Positions 12,787 through 24,433 of a stretch of DNA of 64,000 nt are shown piece by piece (the first letter of the stretch is position 1; each line of letters opens with the position of its first letter). The position numbers were made by a program, and so were the translations under genes. Under the pieces are notes generated by a model. It saw only the letters and a program-made list of their open reading frames with translations. It did not search any database and was not told the DNA's origin. Source of the DNA: Ischnura elegans (lineage: Eukaryota > Arthropoda > Insecta > Odonata > Coenagrionidae); NCBI RefSeq assembly GCF_921293095.1, contig NC_060249.1, positions 88,051,907-88,115,906 of the forward strand, given 5' to 3'.

Positions 12787-14121
12787 AGTTTTTTTAATTG
12801 CACGTTTTTGGAGAATATGCATTTCAGGGCGTAATTTTTCATTTGATTATGCAGTAAAGGTTTTGTAGCATCATCAGAGGCACCGTAAATAATCATTTTT
12901 AGCATTATATTTTTAGATAAGTATGCAGTGTTCTTTGCTAAAATTAAAATAAAAGACAAATAATGGTTAATTAGTGACATTGTGAATGTACAGTACCTTA
13001 AAATAACCGGCTGTTAGTAAGTAATACTAAATTTTCCCGTTTTAGTGCGAGTATTTCTTAAAATTTTAAGTTTTTTATTTCATATAATTTAGATTGATTT
13101 TTTTATGAAATTAAAATTATAAATGTAGTGTAAACAACATACCAGTAGAGTAATTTTTATTCAGAACATTAAATTTTGTGGTTGTAATATGCCACTATGT
13201 AACGGAACCTTTTGACATGCTTTATCGCTAATAAGGACCAAGTTTGCATAAATTCGAATTATTCTCTCTCTCATTGTTAAAAAAAGAAGGATTCTGCGGT
13301 GGTTCCAATGATGTTACATTTGTTTTAGTACTCCACCTCATCGTCTCATCTTTGTTGTCTCCTCTTCCTCCGATTTTACCCTTCCTTCATTATACATCTA
13401 GTTTTACTAACTTTACCAACTAATGCAATCCATTTTACCAGGATTGGTAAGCATCCGTTAATGAAGCTTTCACTTTCGATGCTTATTAATTCTCGATATT
13501 CATACTTATGCATACATGCTTATTCATCTCGATATTCAAATAGGTAAATATGCTTACTTAGCTCGTGGAATGTTACCGAGTATCTCCCCACGATGCTCAT
13601 GAATGCCACAGCCAAAATTTCAACTGCCTAGAATCGTTGAGGAATCCTGGGATTCCGGGAGTCAGAAATTAGCAGAAGGGCAATGAAATGATTTCAGGTA
13701 TTTATGCATGAAGCCTATGGATTTGTTTCAGTTTAAACGAAATCAGCTGTGAATGACTACTGTGAAATTATAATACCCTCTTGTAATTCTGAGCAACGAA
13801 GGTCCGTGTCAGAGTCATTAGTAAAGTCATGGATCGTGGCTCAATGTAGATACATGATGTGGTAAGTTACATTCTCTCATTATTTTTTGGGTGATTTCTT
13901 AGTCCAAGAATATCAACTATCATTTGCAATGCAACTAAATGTGAAGTATTTTCTAATTTTTACAATAAAAAATTTCACTCTACCTAGGAGAATTTACAAA
14001 CGACGCTTCTGGGCTTTCCTCGTGTATCGCATTTCCTTACAATTCTGAACGTTTTGGTGAAGTAGATGTTTTAAATATGGCTTCCATTAAATATGGTTGA
14101 TGTCATGGGTGAATAAGGTAA
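12787..14121. other. AT-rich non-coding DNA
   Basis: No gene or repeat supported. Confidence 0.5.
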
Positions 14122-14250
14122 TCACATGTCACGCAATTTTCCTTTCTTCGGCGGTTCTACCATGATTCCATTTTACCCCTAGTGTGACGTTCAACTTCTC
14201 TGTTTAGGTGTTGCGAGGAAACTTTCACTTTTATGACCCTCATCCGTATG
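14122..14250 (+). repeat. 129-bp direct repeat, copy A
   Basis: Matches 15329-15466 in the same orientation, sharing TCACATGTCACGCAATTTT, ATGATTCCATTTTAC, CTTTCACTTTTATG and CCTCATCCGTATG. The two copies bracket about 1.1 kb that includes the hammerhead-like motif at 14.3 kb, so they may be terminal or internal repeats of one decayed element. Confidence 0.8.
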
Positions 14251-14286
14251 ATGTAGAATCTGAGTTTTTCCCGGCGTATGCTCTGC

Positions 14287-14360
14287 TCAGGGGTTAATGA
14301 CATTAACCCCTGATGACGATGACGGACTTATTCATGGAAACGTTGGGAACTACAACCCGA
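14287..14360 (+). mobile_element. Hammerhead-like retroelement module beside a 13-bp palindrome
   Basis: CTGATGA (14310-14316) is followed about 20 nt later by GAAACGTTGG (14337-14346), the spacing seen in the other fold-back elements of the window. The sequence between them resembles the 50.4 kb copy (C-GAT-GAC....TTATTCATG). Just upstream, TCAGGGGTTAATG (14287-14299) and its exact complement (14301-14313) form a palindrome with one central base. The palindrome ends within the CTGA of the motif, so this is a head-to-head junction whose second copy is truncated there. No protein is encoded. Confidence 0.55.
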
Positions 14361-15328
14361 TACGACACCCAGTGGGAGACCCGAGAATTATTCCTGCTCA
14401 TCCGTATGCTTTCAGGTTGCAACACGGCTTTTGCAACAACCTTTTTTCGGTTTACCATTTTTCAGAGGGTTAGATCCCATTCTAACATTTTCAACTTTTA
14501 TTCAATCTTTTCATCGCCTGCAATTTTTCTCTAAGGTAATCAGCGAGATCTTTACATCTTGTGGTCTGAGGAAGTTCCCTGCAGAAGATCATGAATGGCC
14601 AAAAAAACTATTTTTCCGGGTCATTTATGATCTTTAGCTTGGCTTTCTGGGTTTGAATGTGCTTTATTTCTTCATCTCTACAATCCATGCATCGCAAGGG
14701 TTAATCAACTCTCGTTTCCTTAAATTATTGATGGTGTCGCAGGCTACTCAGTGTGGAGATGCCACTTTCCAAATTACAGAAGTTGGTAGGAATGCTCGAA
14801 TTCCAAATTCTTCATTACACGTTTCCACTAATTTTACGAAACGACAACTATAAATATATTCCAATCACTATTCACAAACAAATACAACAATTCCAAGGAT
14901 ATTATAGATTATTTAACATCAGATACATATGACTTATATTCCACATGACCACACCAATATAATATTTAATATAATCGGTTTGCCATTACCTCTCAATAAT
15001 TCCCCTTTTACTTGAACTTATTCCTCCAAGTTTTGGGTCTCATTTTGAATTCCCATAAGCGCTTTCTTCTATTCATTGCACTACCATGGCCTCCTTTTAC
15101 TTTCTGCAGATCACGAAGAAAACATAATTTCGCTATTTTTCATCTATTTTTACATCTTCACATGACGCAACGCTCTGGTTGGCTCTACGGCGCTGAAATA
15201 ATCATATTCATGTCTCCTTCTGGGCGATTTCTCCGCAACTGCTCCTAGCTCTCTTGACATGGGTCTTACCCTACCGCGCTTCTAAAATTTTTAGAGCTTT
15301 TGATATTGTAAGTAAGTATCCGAGCTCT
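14361..15328. other. Non-coding DNA between the two 130-bp repeats
   Basis: A third short copy of CTCATCCGTATG lies near 14399, matching the end of both flanking repeats. No coding potential recognised. Confidence 0.5.
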
Positions 15329-15466
15329 TCACATGTCACGCAATTTTTCTTTCTTCGGTGGTTCTATTATGATTCCATTTTACTCTTTATGTGACGCCCT
15401 TTGTGTGTGACTTCTCAGTTGAAGTCTCGCGAGGAAGCTTTCACTTTTATGGCCCTCATCCGTATG
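15329..15466 (+). repeat. 138-bp direct repeat, copy B
   Basis: Direct-orientation partner of 14122-14250, with small indels in the middle and matching ends. Confidence 0.8.
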
Positions 15467-17440
15467 CGCTCTCATCTCAAGACGGGCTCTCAATGAATAC
15501 AATCTTGCATATACCGTGCCAAAATATTTTATGATTTGTGGAGAGAGTATTATCACAGCCTTTGGGATGCAAATCCTAGTGAGCAAACATGACAAATAAG
15601 CCATGAATTCAAACGCATAAAACTATGGAAGACTTGAAAAGAAAAGATTATAAGTGAAGTGGTTGGTATACTTTTCTTCTTCACAGTAGATATAGAGAAA
15701 AACTACCGGCTTGGTGATCAAGGGTCTTAAGATTCTCTTAAGGCGCTCGTATATCCTTAAGGTTTATTATCACAAGAATATAGTATAAATAGAAGCAACT
15801 ACTGTGGCACCAAAAATGGACCTTAAAAGTACTACGGTTACATTGGAAGCAAATTCTAGCAGGTTTCAAGAGGTTGGGACATTTTCAGCTATTCAAAGAG
15901 AAGTTATGAATTAATTGAGAAGATAAAGAAAGAAATATCTATTAATTGATAAGTTGACCCAAATCATTTCCATCATTCTTGATATATTAATCTGAATATA
16001 TAATCTACAATGCAACAAATATGATTGAAAACAATTTTTTTTTAAATTTTATGCTTTAAGGTACCTACTAAGGACGCCTTGGTAAAGGTTGCAAGAATTT
16101 AACGAAACTTTGATCACATATTTTTTTAAAGACTTTTGTTGATTCAATGATTAAAAAAAAGAGTTTTTAATGTGCCGCTTTAAGATACTTGACAGTAAAA
16201 TTAGGATACTTCGACATGGGCTCTAATGGAGAAACACGGTTTTTTCGAGCTGGCTAAGCTGTTTGTAGCAAGATGTTGTTGAGATGCATTTAATAGGAGT
16301 GAAATTCTGTGATAATATAAATATGAGCGGTAAAGTATACGTTCATGATGAAATAAGAAAGATATTTGCGAAAAACTTCCTTAAACTAGCAAGATGGCCG
16401 CCGGGATCTCTGGTAGCAGCATCGTAAAACGGAAACCAACACACCGACTTCGCTTTAACTAAGGAAATACATTTAGTTTTCCGGGTTTTACATGCGTGTT
16501 ACAAATATTATTTTTATAAATGAATATATTTACTTAGGATTAACCGCTTAGGTTGTCAGTATGTAGTCAAAGTGTGTCGCCAACAGTTCAAGGTGCAAAC
16601 GTTGGAAGCAGTGTTTACTAGAGTCGAGTTGACTGGAGTAAGTACCTTCAAAAAAATCATTTTTTACGTTTGAATGCTGCTGAGGTGCAAAATTGTATTC
16701 ACATACCATTCATAATTATGTTTTATTTCGATTAATTTTTTGGCGACTCTTTTGAGTAAATAATAGGTAACTCAAGTACATCACTTGCCTTCAGCCGATG
16801 CCGCCCTACCAACCTTAAAAAAATATTTTACCCAGTTCTCAGTGCGTGATGAATTCTGTATCGACTTCCTATGGATGAAAACTTGGTGGTACTTAGGCTT
16901 AGTTACATATAGGTAAGATATTTTGGGGTCTTAGATTAGAGCAGTTGTAATTTCCTTGTAGTTCATTAGTAGATCCAAAATTGCTACCGTAATATCATGA
17001 AATATTTTTACCTAACAAATAAAAACATAAATATAAAAAAATAATTGCATTATCTGTATAACTGACGTTGTGAAGAGCAAAATTGATGGTATTATAAGCA
17101 GTGATAAATGAATGTAGAGCGAACCTAACCGTAAAACGCCTACTTCTGCTTTGGAAATTGTCGAGAAATACAGGCTATCTATATTTCTCTTTGAAAGTGC
17201 TTAATGAATATCACTCCATGCCTTCATCTAATTTCTTGTTCAATGTCACTTAATTTCAGGAATGAGCGTGGGAAAAAATGCGAATTAATACCAAGGTAAT
17301 AATTTATTTCATTAGGAGATTACGCACCCCAAAATGGGGAGTCCACCATAAGTTCCGAACGGAATGACGCCGCTTTTATTTGGGCAAACAAGAGCCGGAA
17401 TGTAAGAATGACCTCTATGGAACCAATTTTCCTCCCACTC
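15467..17440. other. AT-rich non-coding DNA
   Basis: No gene, RNA or repeat structure recognised. Confidence 0.5.
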
Positions 17441-17880
17441 CTCCTCTCCAATTCGTTCCAATCTAGAAATTCCTGTTATCATTTCTTTGCCCTCCCTACC
17501 CACAGAGCCAACTCGAGTTCCATTTTCACGCTATCTTCGCCGGGGTGGCTTCAAGCAACCCCCCCCCCCCAAACCCGATTCCACCCCACGCTATCGAACC
17601 TTTCTTTCGGCCGTGCATTCGTTTCAGCCCTTACCCACTGGCTATCCCTCCACGCCCCCTTCCTCTTCCCGACATTTGTCCTTAATTGAGCCAAACAACG
17701 CGACATTCTGCCGGCCCGCCCTCCGCCAAAAAGAATGATCGTAAAAGGCTACTCCTTGCTGCTTTTCCCACAACTCGACCTTCCTCCCTTATTCTTTCTT
17801 CCTCCCTTTCCTTTCCGTTTTCCTGGTCGTGCCCGCCAACTATTTTCCCATTCCACCCTTCCTTCAAGCCTCCCCCTCTC
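17441..17880. other. GC-rich, pyrimidine-rich (+ strand) island with C12 run
   Basis: The plus strand is strongly C+T rich and includes a run of 12 C at 17559-17570. Long overlapping frames on both strands are low-complexity Pro/Ser/Leu or Arg/Glu/Lys products of the skew. The island passes directly into the 475-bp tandem array, whose units begin with the same kind of pyrimidine block. Confidence 0.6.
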
Positions 17881-19200
17881 CCTCGCCCTTCTGACCCACA
17901 GAAGTATTGTCATCTTTTCTTTGTCTCGCACGATCGTAATCTTTATTTCCTTCGAGTCCTCGCGTTTACGAGATCAGTGTTAGAAACGAATTATGTTTTC
18001 ATGAAATTAAAAAAAAAAAACACTTTTCGCACAGTACTTTATAGGTTGACGACCTCAAAAAATGGTTTATGAGATAGAATTTTCTTGAAATTTCTATCTA
18101 AAATCCACATTTTTACAAAATCTCTTGTGGTAATTGCTGATTAAGGATTGAAAATATAATGATTTCTGTTTGAATATATACGTCATTTAGCCGAAACCCT
18201 ATGGAATATTCGTTATGGCATAGGATTTGTTGGAGGAGGCAAATTTAGGCAGATTACAGCAACATTTTTTTAACTAGTGTTGTATGAATACCTTTATTGA
18301 ATTGGTATCACGTCAGTTATGTGACAATGGCCCAACGATCCTCCTCAGCATCCATTACCCCTCACGCATCTGACCCACTGAACTTTTCCCACCTTTTCTT
18401 TTTCTTCCACCCTTTTTCTTCTCGCAATCTTTACTTCCTTCAATTCCTCGCATTTCGGTGTTAAATGCGAGGAACGAATGAAGTTTTCTTGAAATTTTCA
18501 AGCTATACTCTTCGTTTTTTGAGGGAAATAAATAGCCTTCCGTGCTAAGAATTCTGAAAGTTTCTTTCGGAAATTCACAATTTTGCAATCTCCCTTGTGG
18601 TAATTCTTGCTTAAGCTTTGAAATAATGTAAATTTCTATCCAAATATATGTATATTACCTTGGCAAAAAAATTACGAAATCTTCGTTATACCTTAGAAGT
18701 CATTGGATGAGCAAAATTTGGGTACGTCACTGAGCTACTCATTGAACTATTAGTATGTGAACATCTTTCTTAAAGTGATATCACACTATTTAAATGAAAA
18801 TCGCACAACGGCCCTCCTTAACTTCCTTTTCCCCTCTCCACTCCGACCCACAGAAGTGGTAAACTTTTCTTCGCCATACCGATTTTTCTTCTCACACGAT
18901 CGCAAACTTAATTTATTTCTCTTCTCGTTATACGTAGACTAGGCACGACGTAAATATCATCACCAATTAAATTTCAAAATTTACTCCTCTAACTGTACCC
19001 TATCGATTGACGGCCAGATAATATGAGCTTAGCGTTCTATACTTTTTTTGGAAATTGTATTCGACAATCCACATTTTTATAGACGGTTTTGGCAGTACTA
19101 ATTTAAGTATGAAAATTTTTAAAGTGAAGGAAGAAAATTTGTTAATTTGGCTCAATCACTGGCTTTATGTTCGTTTTACAATAACATATGAATCAAATCT
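17881..19200 (+). repeat. Tandem array, about three units of about 475 bp
   Basis: The landmark TGACCCAC (GACCCAC in the last unit) occurs at about 17892, 18371 and 18844. Each unit then has CTTTTCTT, a CACGATCG.AA or CGCAATC block, GAAATT.., a block like ATCCACATTTTTA, CTTGTGGTAATT..TGATTAAG (first two units) and AAATTT.GG. Copies are diverged with indels, and the pyrimidine block shrinks from unit 1 to unit 3. No conserved frame is present. It is probably an old local tandem duplication or a decayed satellite. Confidence 0.8.
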
Positions 19201-19259
19201 AGCATGCATAAAATATCCTACACAATCGCTAAGATCCCTACTTGTATATACATGAACAG

Positions 19260-19415
19260 CCATGAGAAAAAATTCCCCTGTACCGGGAACATCGGCATCA
19301 GCCTCGGTACAACTGCTATCGGAAATAATAAACTAGCGTAGAGGTCTGAGCATTTTCCCTGAAATCTATAGGTCCGTGGTTCCATTCCCAGTCCAGGGGA
19401 ATTTTTTGTCATGGC
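19260..19415. mobile_element. Pair of inverted tRNA-derived SINE-like copies
   Basis: The right copy (+) has an A-box-like TAGCGTAGAGGT at 19334-19345 and a B-box-like GGTTCCATTCCC at 19378-19389, followed by CCAGGGGAATTTTTTGTCATGG ending at 19414. The left copy is its inverted 3' part: CCATGAGAAAAAATTCCCCTG at 19260-19280. Spacing of the two boxes (about 33 nt between) fits a tRNA-derived Pol III promoter, and the GTCCAG.GGAATTTTTT.ATGG tail is shared with the copy at 19.7 kb. It is too short and mismatched to be a tRNA gene. Confidence 0.6.
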
Positions 19416-19689
19416 AATAGATGTATATTTCACCGCCGCGGCCGTTCTTGTGACAGGATTTGAAATATCACATATACTTGTATACTTTTCCCTAAATTGG
19501 TGCTGCTATAGCTTCATTCTTTATCATAATAGGTCCCACTAGACTTCCATCCATCAAGTTTGGTCGTTGCAACGTTTTTTTTTTTGCTTTCGTCATTTTT
19601 TTAAAATAAGGAATGAAGTAATGACGGTCAGGATCTACCCCGAGAAATACTTCTGATCTGCCACATCAACGGCAGTGAAATCAGTATAA

Positions 19690-19770
19690 TTGTGGTATGA
19701 AAAATTCACCTGGACCGAAAATCGAACGATAGACCTTTGAAATCACCGCCGTTATCTCGTAAGGTTATAA
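19690..19770 (-). mobile_element. SINE-like fragment, minus strand
   Basis: Read on the minus strand, a B-box-like GTTCGATTTT (19718-19727) is followed by GGTCCAGGTGAATTTTTCAT, the same tail as the pair at 19.26-19.41 kb. The upstream A-box region (about 19745-19763) is weak. Confidence 0.55.
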
Positions 19771-20120
19771 ATTTTCCTCACTTAACGAAATGCGCGGATG
19801 TAGCACAAATACGTGGTAGAGGTTTCCTTGAAGTTCATATTCCATTGCGGAAAGTCAAAAGGTCCATTTACGCTTCTAGGTAATGTTCCCCGTGGCGGTT
19901 GTGAACTTATCGCGCTTCAATTTTTTTTTTGTATTCCTTGCTGCTACAACTTTTCATTCCAACTTGCAAAGAGCAAAGTTTTTCTCGGTAACGCAAAAGC
20001 AAAACTCAGAATGCCTTCTACAACTTTCAGTGGTTGTTTTATGGAGGCAAGTACGTTTTGAATATTTTAGGTTTCAGTTTTCTTGGATATTACACAATTA
20101 CTTATACCACTTCTTTTTTA

Positions 20121-20179
20121 CAGAGCGCGACCCGGGTTACGATGAATTATTATCATCTTCAGGCGCAAATTATGATCTG
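20121..20179 (-). ncRNA. Hammerhead-ribozyme-like motif, left arm of FB-1
   Basis: Read on the minus strand: CAGA, a 9-nt bulge, GCGC, CTGAAGA, an AT-rich imperfect hairpin, GTAA, CCCGGGT, C, GCGC, TCTG. GCGC/GCGC and CAGA/TCTG can form stem I with a one-sided internal loop. ACCCGGGT is a very short palindromic stem III, and GTC would be the cleavage triplet. The core CUGANGA is intact, but A13 is replaced (GTAA for GAAA) and one extra base lies between A9 and stem II. Activity is therefore doubtful. Confidence 0.5.
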
Positions 20180-20427
20180 CTTATCTTATTATTGTAACTT
20201 AGTGACTTGATGAATTTAATAACGGACGCCAGAATAGGGGAAAAGGATGGGTGAAGATGTTCATTTATAAGAGTACTGTCCTAATAATTATCGACTGTGA
20301 ATAATTTTTAAAATTTATAACTGCTCTTTAAAGTCGAATTCACGGCGGTCATTGCAAAATTTTAAAATATTCATTTTAGAATTGTTCCTATGGCAGTTGC
20401 ATATTAAGTGTGACAGTAATAAGACAA

Positions 20428-20483
20428 ACAGTTCATAATTTGCGCCCAAAGATGATGATAATTCATCGAAACCCGGGTCGCGC
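20428..20483 (+). ncRNA. Hammerhead-ribozyme-like motif, right arm of FB-1
   Basis: The inverted partner of the left-arm motif. GCGC (20442-20445), core CCAAAGA (20446-20452), hairpin GATGA-TAAT-TCATC (20454-20467), GAA (20468-20470), palindromic ACCCGGGT (20471-20478), C at 20479, then GCGC (20480-20483). Here GAAA is intact but the first box has two changes from CUGAAGA. Each arm thus has damage in a different box, as expected of two decaying copies of one former motif. Confidence 0.5.
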
Positions 20484-20583
20484 TCGGTAAAAAATAAGTG
20501 ATATAATTAATTGTGTAATATCCAAGAAAACTTATAATGGAATACCACAAAGTTAAGCATGAGTTAGTGAATTTTAGGCTTCA

Positions 20584-22829
20584 TCCTGAAAATATTCTAC
20601 TCGCTAGAATCCTTGGATATGTACACTGTCAAGGATCGTGTTATTAAGGCTCCAGTCTCCCCACGATCTCTATCATCGTTTTCCACACTTTTCGCATTTA
20701 TACCTTCCCGGTTTTTCTTTCTTTATTGTGTCTCCACGTCCATTCTTTCCTCTCTGAACCCTCGGATGCTTCCCCATTCTTTCTCGTTCGAGTTCGAAAC
20801 CTTATTCCAGCGATTTCTTTTTATATTCCACTTCGACCTGAGATTAATTCTTTTGAGGTCCCCCAATCCTTAAAATTTTTACCTCCCTCATCAGATACCC
20901 TCCTTGCCTCTCATGACATTTCATCAGGGTACCGCTATTTGTTTTTTCGGGGCTTCCCCTTGTTCTTGGTCCCAATTCTCTTCCTGCGATCTTTGTGGGT
21001 CTTCTTTTTTGGAGGATCTAATTTCTCCCAAGTTGGCCGATTTCTTTACCTTTCGGTCTCTATTGTCTGGTTCGTGGATGTTCGCGTTGGATTTACGGCT
21101 CTCTTGATCTATTTGTTGGCCGCTGGGTTTGTTTTTTTGATCGAAATTCGTATTTCTAATCCGTGGTCTTATTTTGCCTTTCGTAGAATCTGAGCTGTTT
21201 GATGATGCTCAATGTCATATTATCAGGAAGCCTTTCATTTTTTTTCTGTCATATCTTCTATGAAAATTTTAAAATGGAGTTCAAAGGGCAAATTTTTATA
21301 CATCGGCTGTGATTCGAGGCATTCATTTTGCTTTCTGTTTTGAATAAATTCTCAAATATTTTTCCCCCTGCATGTGCCCAGCTATTGAAATCAGAAACTA
21401 ATTTCAAGAGATTTACCTTTTTTAAGATTTGGTGTTCTTATTGCTATCAAGCTCTTTTTCAAAAAGAACTTAATGCGCAGTCAATTTTAAAAGCCGTACA
21501 GATACTGCTTTTTCGCTTCCTCCTCTCCTTTGTAGTACTCTGTATAAAACCTGAAGCCTACAGCGTTGGGGCTCTGTAGAGGTTTTTCCCCAGCAGATTA
21601 TGATGTTGGTGCAAAGATGATTTTGTTGGTGATGATTCTGGAGTTTGTCCCATATTTTGGCTGTTTAGAGTTTAATTCAATTCTAATGGCTTCAGGCTCC
21701 AGCATATTTTTACAGCTCTATCAAGTAAATTGCAATGCATTGCATTTTTGCCAATAAAATTAAAAATTTTATGGTCAAGTTCCAAATAATCTTATGTTCT
21801 CGTTTTGAATTTTTGTCTAATTTATTTTTTTTGTTATTAATTTACCACTTTTTACTCGATTACGTGATAACCTATATGGATTCGGGAGCGCTAATTTAGT
21901 CTGTATCGTAAAATTATCCATTATTGAAAACTTTTTCTCAGCTTGCGAAACTCAAATTTTGGGCTGCCTTGCCTTCAGCTTTAGCGTCTCAGGCTTAGGA
22001 ATGTTTTCGTGGAATTCCAGATACTGCTCTTTGCAATAAAAATGTAGCGTACAATTATGTCCTCTATTATTAAACATATTTTACATAGACATTTCGAAAC
22101 ATTACTCACTCGAAATAGCTAGGGAAAGACATCGTTCTATATTGTTATTTTTGCAATACTAATCGCAATAATGAATTGTTTTATTTTTTTCTCTAATTAT
22201 AAATACTGATTTATTGAATTAATGCTTTTTCGTGGCAAGTGAAAAGATGGATACAAGTACTTACAAGACTTTGTATAAAGTATCTTAACTACAAATGGTA
22301 ATTAATCTAATTAAAAAACGCCGAATAATTGGAGTTAGTAAGTCACTTAAGCCTTTCATTTTATGTGCGTAAGGGAATACGATTGCCATTTTTTTATATC
22401 GTTATAAATATTTTGTAAAATTAGCTGGGACATTGCTTTCTTATCGATGCCTGAATGAGAGATAATTTGAAGAATTACGACCCATAGGAACAACCATGAT
22501 TAACCCCGTTTCAAATTTACTTTATTTAGAGATTAAATTGGCATTCGATTCCAAGAAAGTGGCCAACTATCCAAATGCATTATTCAGCTTCTCTCCACTG
22601 TCTCCGAGACTCCTATACCGAAGCTCGAAACGGAAGAGCCAAAGAGAGGAACCGCTTTTCTGCGTGTATCCAGAAAAAGAAAAGAAAAGGAGCATTCTTT
22701 GGTAAATGACTCCGGGAATGCGAACGTTCACTCGCTATCAGCATATTTACGACGGCGATGTCGGAGGGAAAAATTCCGTTTTATGGAGGCCCAATATGTC
22801 GCCATCCTCCGCCGTGAATTATTATTTCA
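20584..22829. other. Non-coding DNA with a pyrimidine-rich tract at 20.64-21.19 kb
   Basis: The tract at 20.64-21.19 kb is C+T rich on the plus strand and open for up to 155 codons; the hypothetical product is hydrophobic, Phe/Ser/Leu rich and resembles nothing I know. The remainder is AT-rich with no feature recognised. Confidence 0.5.
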
Positions 22830-23240
22830 ACTCCTCCATCGTCGTAATAAATTATCTCCCGGCAATCAATGCGCCAACTCCTCCTTCTCCTCCAGATCCT
22901 CATGCGCTCCCACACTCTCCTCCGGCATCCCCGGAGGCGGCCCAACCGTTACCCGAGGAGCCAATATAGGCCTCCTCCGCTTGCCACCCCTTATCTCATA
23001 CAATGCGATCCCTTGCTGACCAAGCAGCGCTAAGTCTTCCCTCTTCCACCCCTCGCCCCCTCTCTCTCTGCTTTGGGCGGGGGTAGAGGGATGAAAGAGG
23101 CGGATGGAGGTGATTGAGGTTGGGCACGGGGTGGGGATGAAGGTTTTTCAGCGCCACCAGGAAGCTCGTCTTTCTGGTGGAGGAAGTGGCGCGGAGATGA
23201 AGGGAGGGGATCGGGAGGCACAAAGAGCCTTACTACTCTC
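22830..23240. other. GC-rich island with internal strand-skew switch
   Basis: The plus strand runs C-rich (about 22.85-23.07 kb, CTCCTTCTCCTCC-type runs) and then becomes G-rich (about 23.07-23.22 kb, GGCGGATGGAGGTG). The switch falls near 23.07 kb at CTTTGGGCGGGGG. Two overlapping plus-strand frames (106 and 87 codons) are Pro/Ser or Arg rich and unrecognised. The island adjoins the start of the next tandem array. Confidence 0.55.
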
Positions 23241-23898
23241 CTGTTCCTCATCCTGCCTCGTCATCCTTCCTCCTTTTTCTCCTCAGACGTGGAAAGAAAA
23301 CACTTTGCTTTTGGGCATAGTAAGGGGAGAGTATTATTAGCCTGGTGAATTGAGTGAACGGTTTCTGTCCGGAGGGTCCCGCGTTTGATACCTGGTTTTG
23401 TGCGCCACCCAAAAAAATCCTTGTAAGTTCAAGGTGGTCTAGGAAAGAAAAACACCTTTATTTCGTGAATTTACACTGCTATTAGCAAAATATGCTTAGC
23501 ATGGAGTGAGCTGTTAAATCAACCAACCAAGTAAATCGTGGAGTTGAGTTGACCTAATAAATTTCTCATTTCATAAAATGGAAATTTTTATATTGTATAT
23601 GTGGCTTAATGATTGCCCATTCATTGAAAATTCAAGTCGAGGATATTGCAAAGACTTAGTCAAACGATGTATTTGTCGACGTTTATTCTTGGAGGGCGAA
23701 ATAAATAGCTGTACAATATTTATTGAAACTTCAATATTCAACCGTGAAAATCATCTCTCTGATTATAACCATAGGTATGAAGAAAGGAAAAATGCTCAGA
23801 GAGATCCCTTCTTGCTTCTCTTGCTTTAGCATCCTTCCTCCTTTTCCCACACGTGACAATAATACAATTAGCTTCTGGGCATCGTAAGGGGAGAGTAT

Positions 23899-23953
23899 TA
23901 GCTTGGTGGGTTGAGCGAACGCTTTTTGAGTGGAGGGTACCGCGTTTGATACC
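23899..23953 (+). mobile_element. SINE-like tRNA head in array unit 2
   Basis: An A-box-like TAGCTTGGTGGG (23899-23910) and a B-box-like GTTTGATACC (23944-23953) lie 33 nt apart. Unit 1 has the same pair at 23338 and 23383. One base in each box departs from the consensus. Confidence 0.5.
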
Positions 23954-24433
23954 TGATTTTGTGCACCTCAATCAAGTACTTCCTAGTGCAAGGCGAGGCG
24001 GTCCAAGGAAAGAAACAACGCTAATATGTGATTTACCCACGCTGGATGCTTAGCCTGAAACGAACTCTGTAGTCATTCAAGTAAACCAAGCGTAGGGTTG
24101 AGCTGGCATAAAAAAATTCGCATTCCATAGAACTGAAATTTTTGATAGCTCATAGTAGTTAATTTTGCTAAGAATTAGCCAACCTGTGTATTTGTCGACG
24201 TTTATTCTTTGAGAGTTCAGGAATTTTACTTCATAATATTTATTGAATATTCAACATTTCAATTGATATTTTTTCTGGAACTCATTTTTAAGTTTTCAAC
24301 ATGGATAGGTGAGAAAGTAAGAGTAATACACGAAGACACTTCTTCCTGTCTCGTTTTTCTACCTCCTTCTCACAGATATGGAATGAATACACATTGCTAC
24401 GGCATATTAGGGATAATATTTTAAGTAGTAAGG

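Larger units (their letters stand above)
20077..20571 (+). mobile_element. Fold-back retroelement with 12-bp target-site duplication (FB-1)
   Basis: Two inverted arms (20077-20202 and 20405-20531, about 126 bp, roughly 80-85% matched by eye) enclose a spacer of about 200 bp. The left arm starts immediately after TTTTAGGTTTCA (20065-20076). A near copy, TTTTAGGCTTCA, lies at 20572-20583, so a 12-bp target-site duplication with one mismatch brackets the element. A 40-nt segment (20532-20571) is present only at the right end. Both arms carry a hammerhead-like core, described separately. No protein is encoded. The layout matches the elements at 42.45 and 60.88 kb. The likely relationship is to non-autonomous Penelope-like elements or retrozymes; this is inferred from the motif, not from a search. 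Confidence 0.75.

Noticed and set aside
20726..21193. 155-codon hydrophobic plus-strand open frame
   Set aside because: Pyrimidine-rich DNA naturally gives Phe/Leu/Ser codons and few stops. It has overlapping alternative frames and no known relative.
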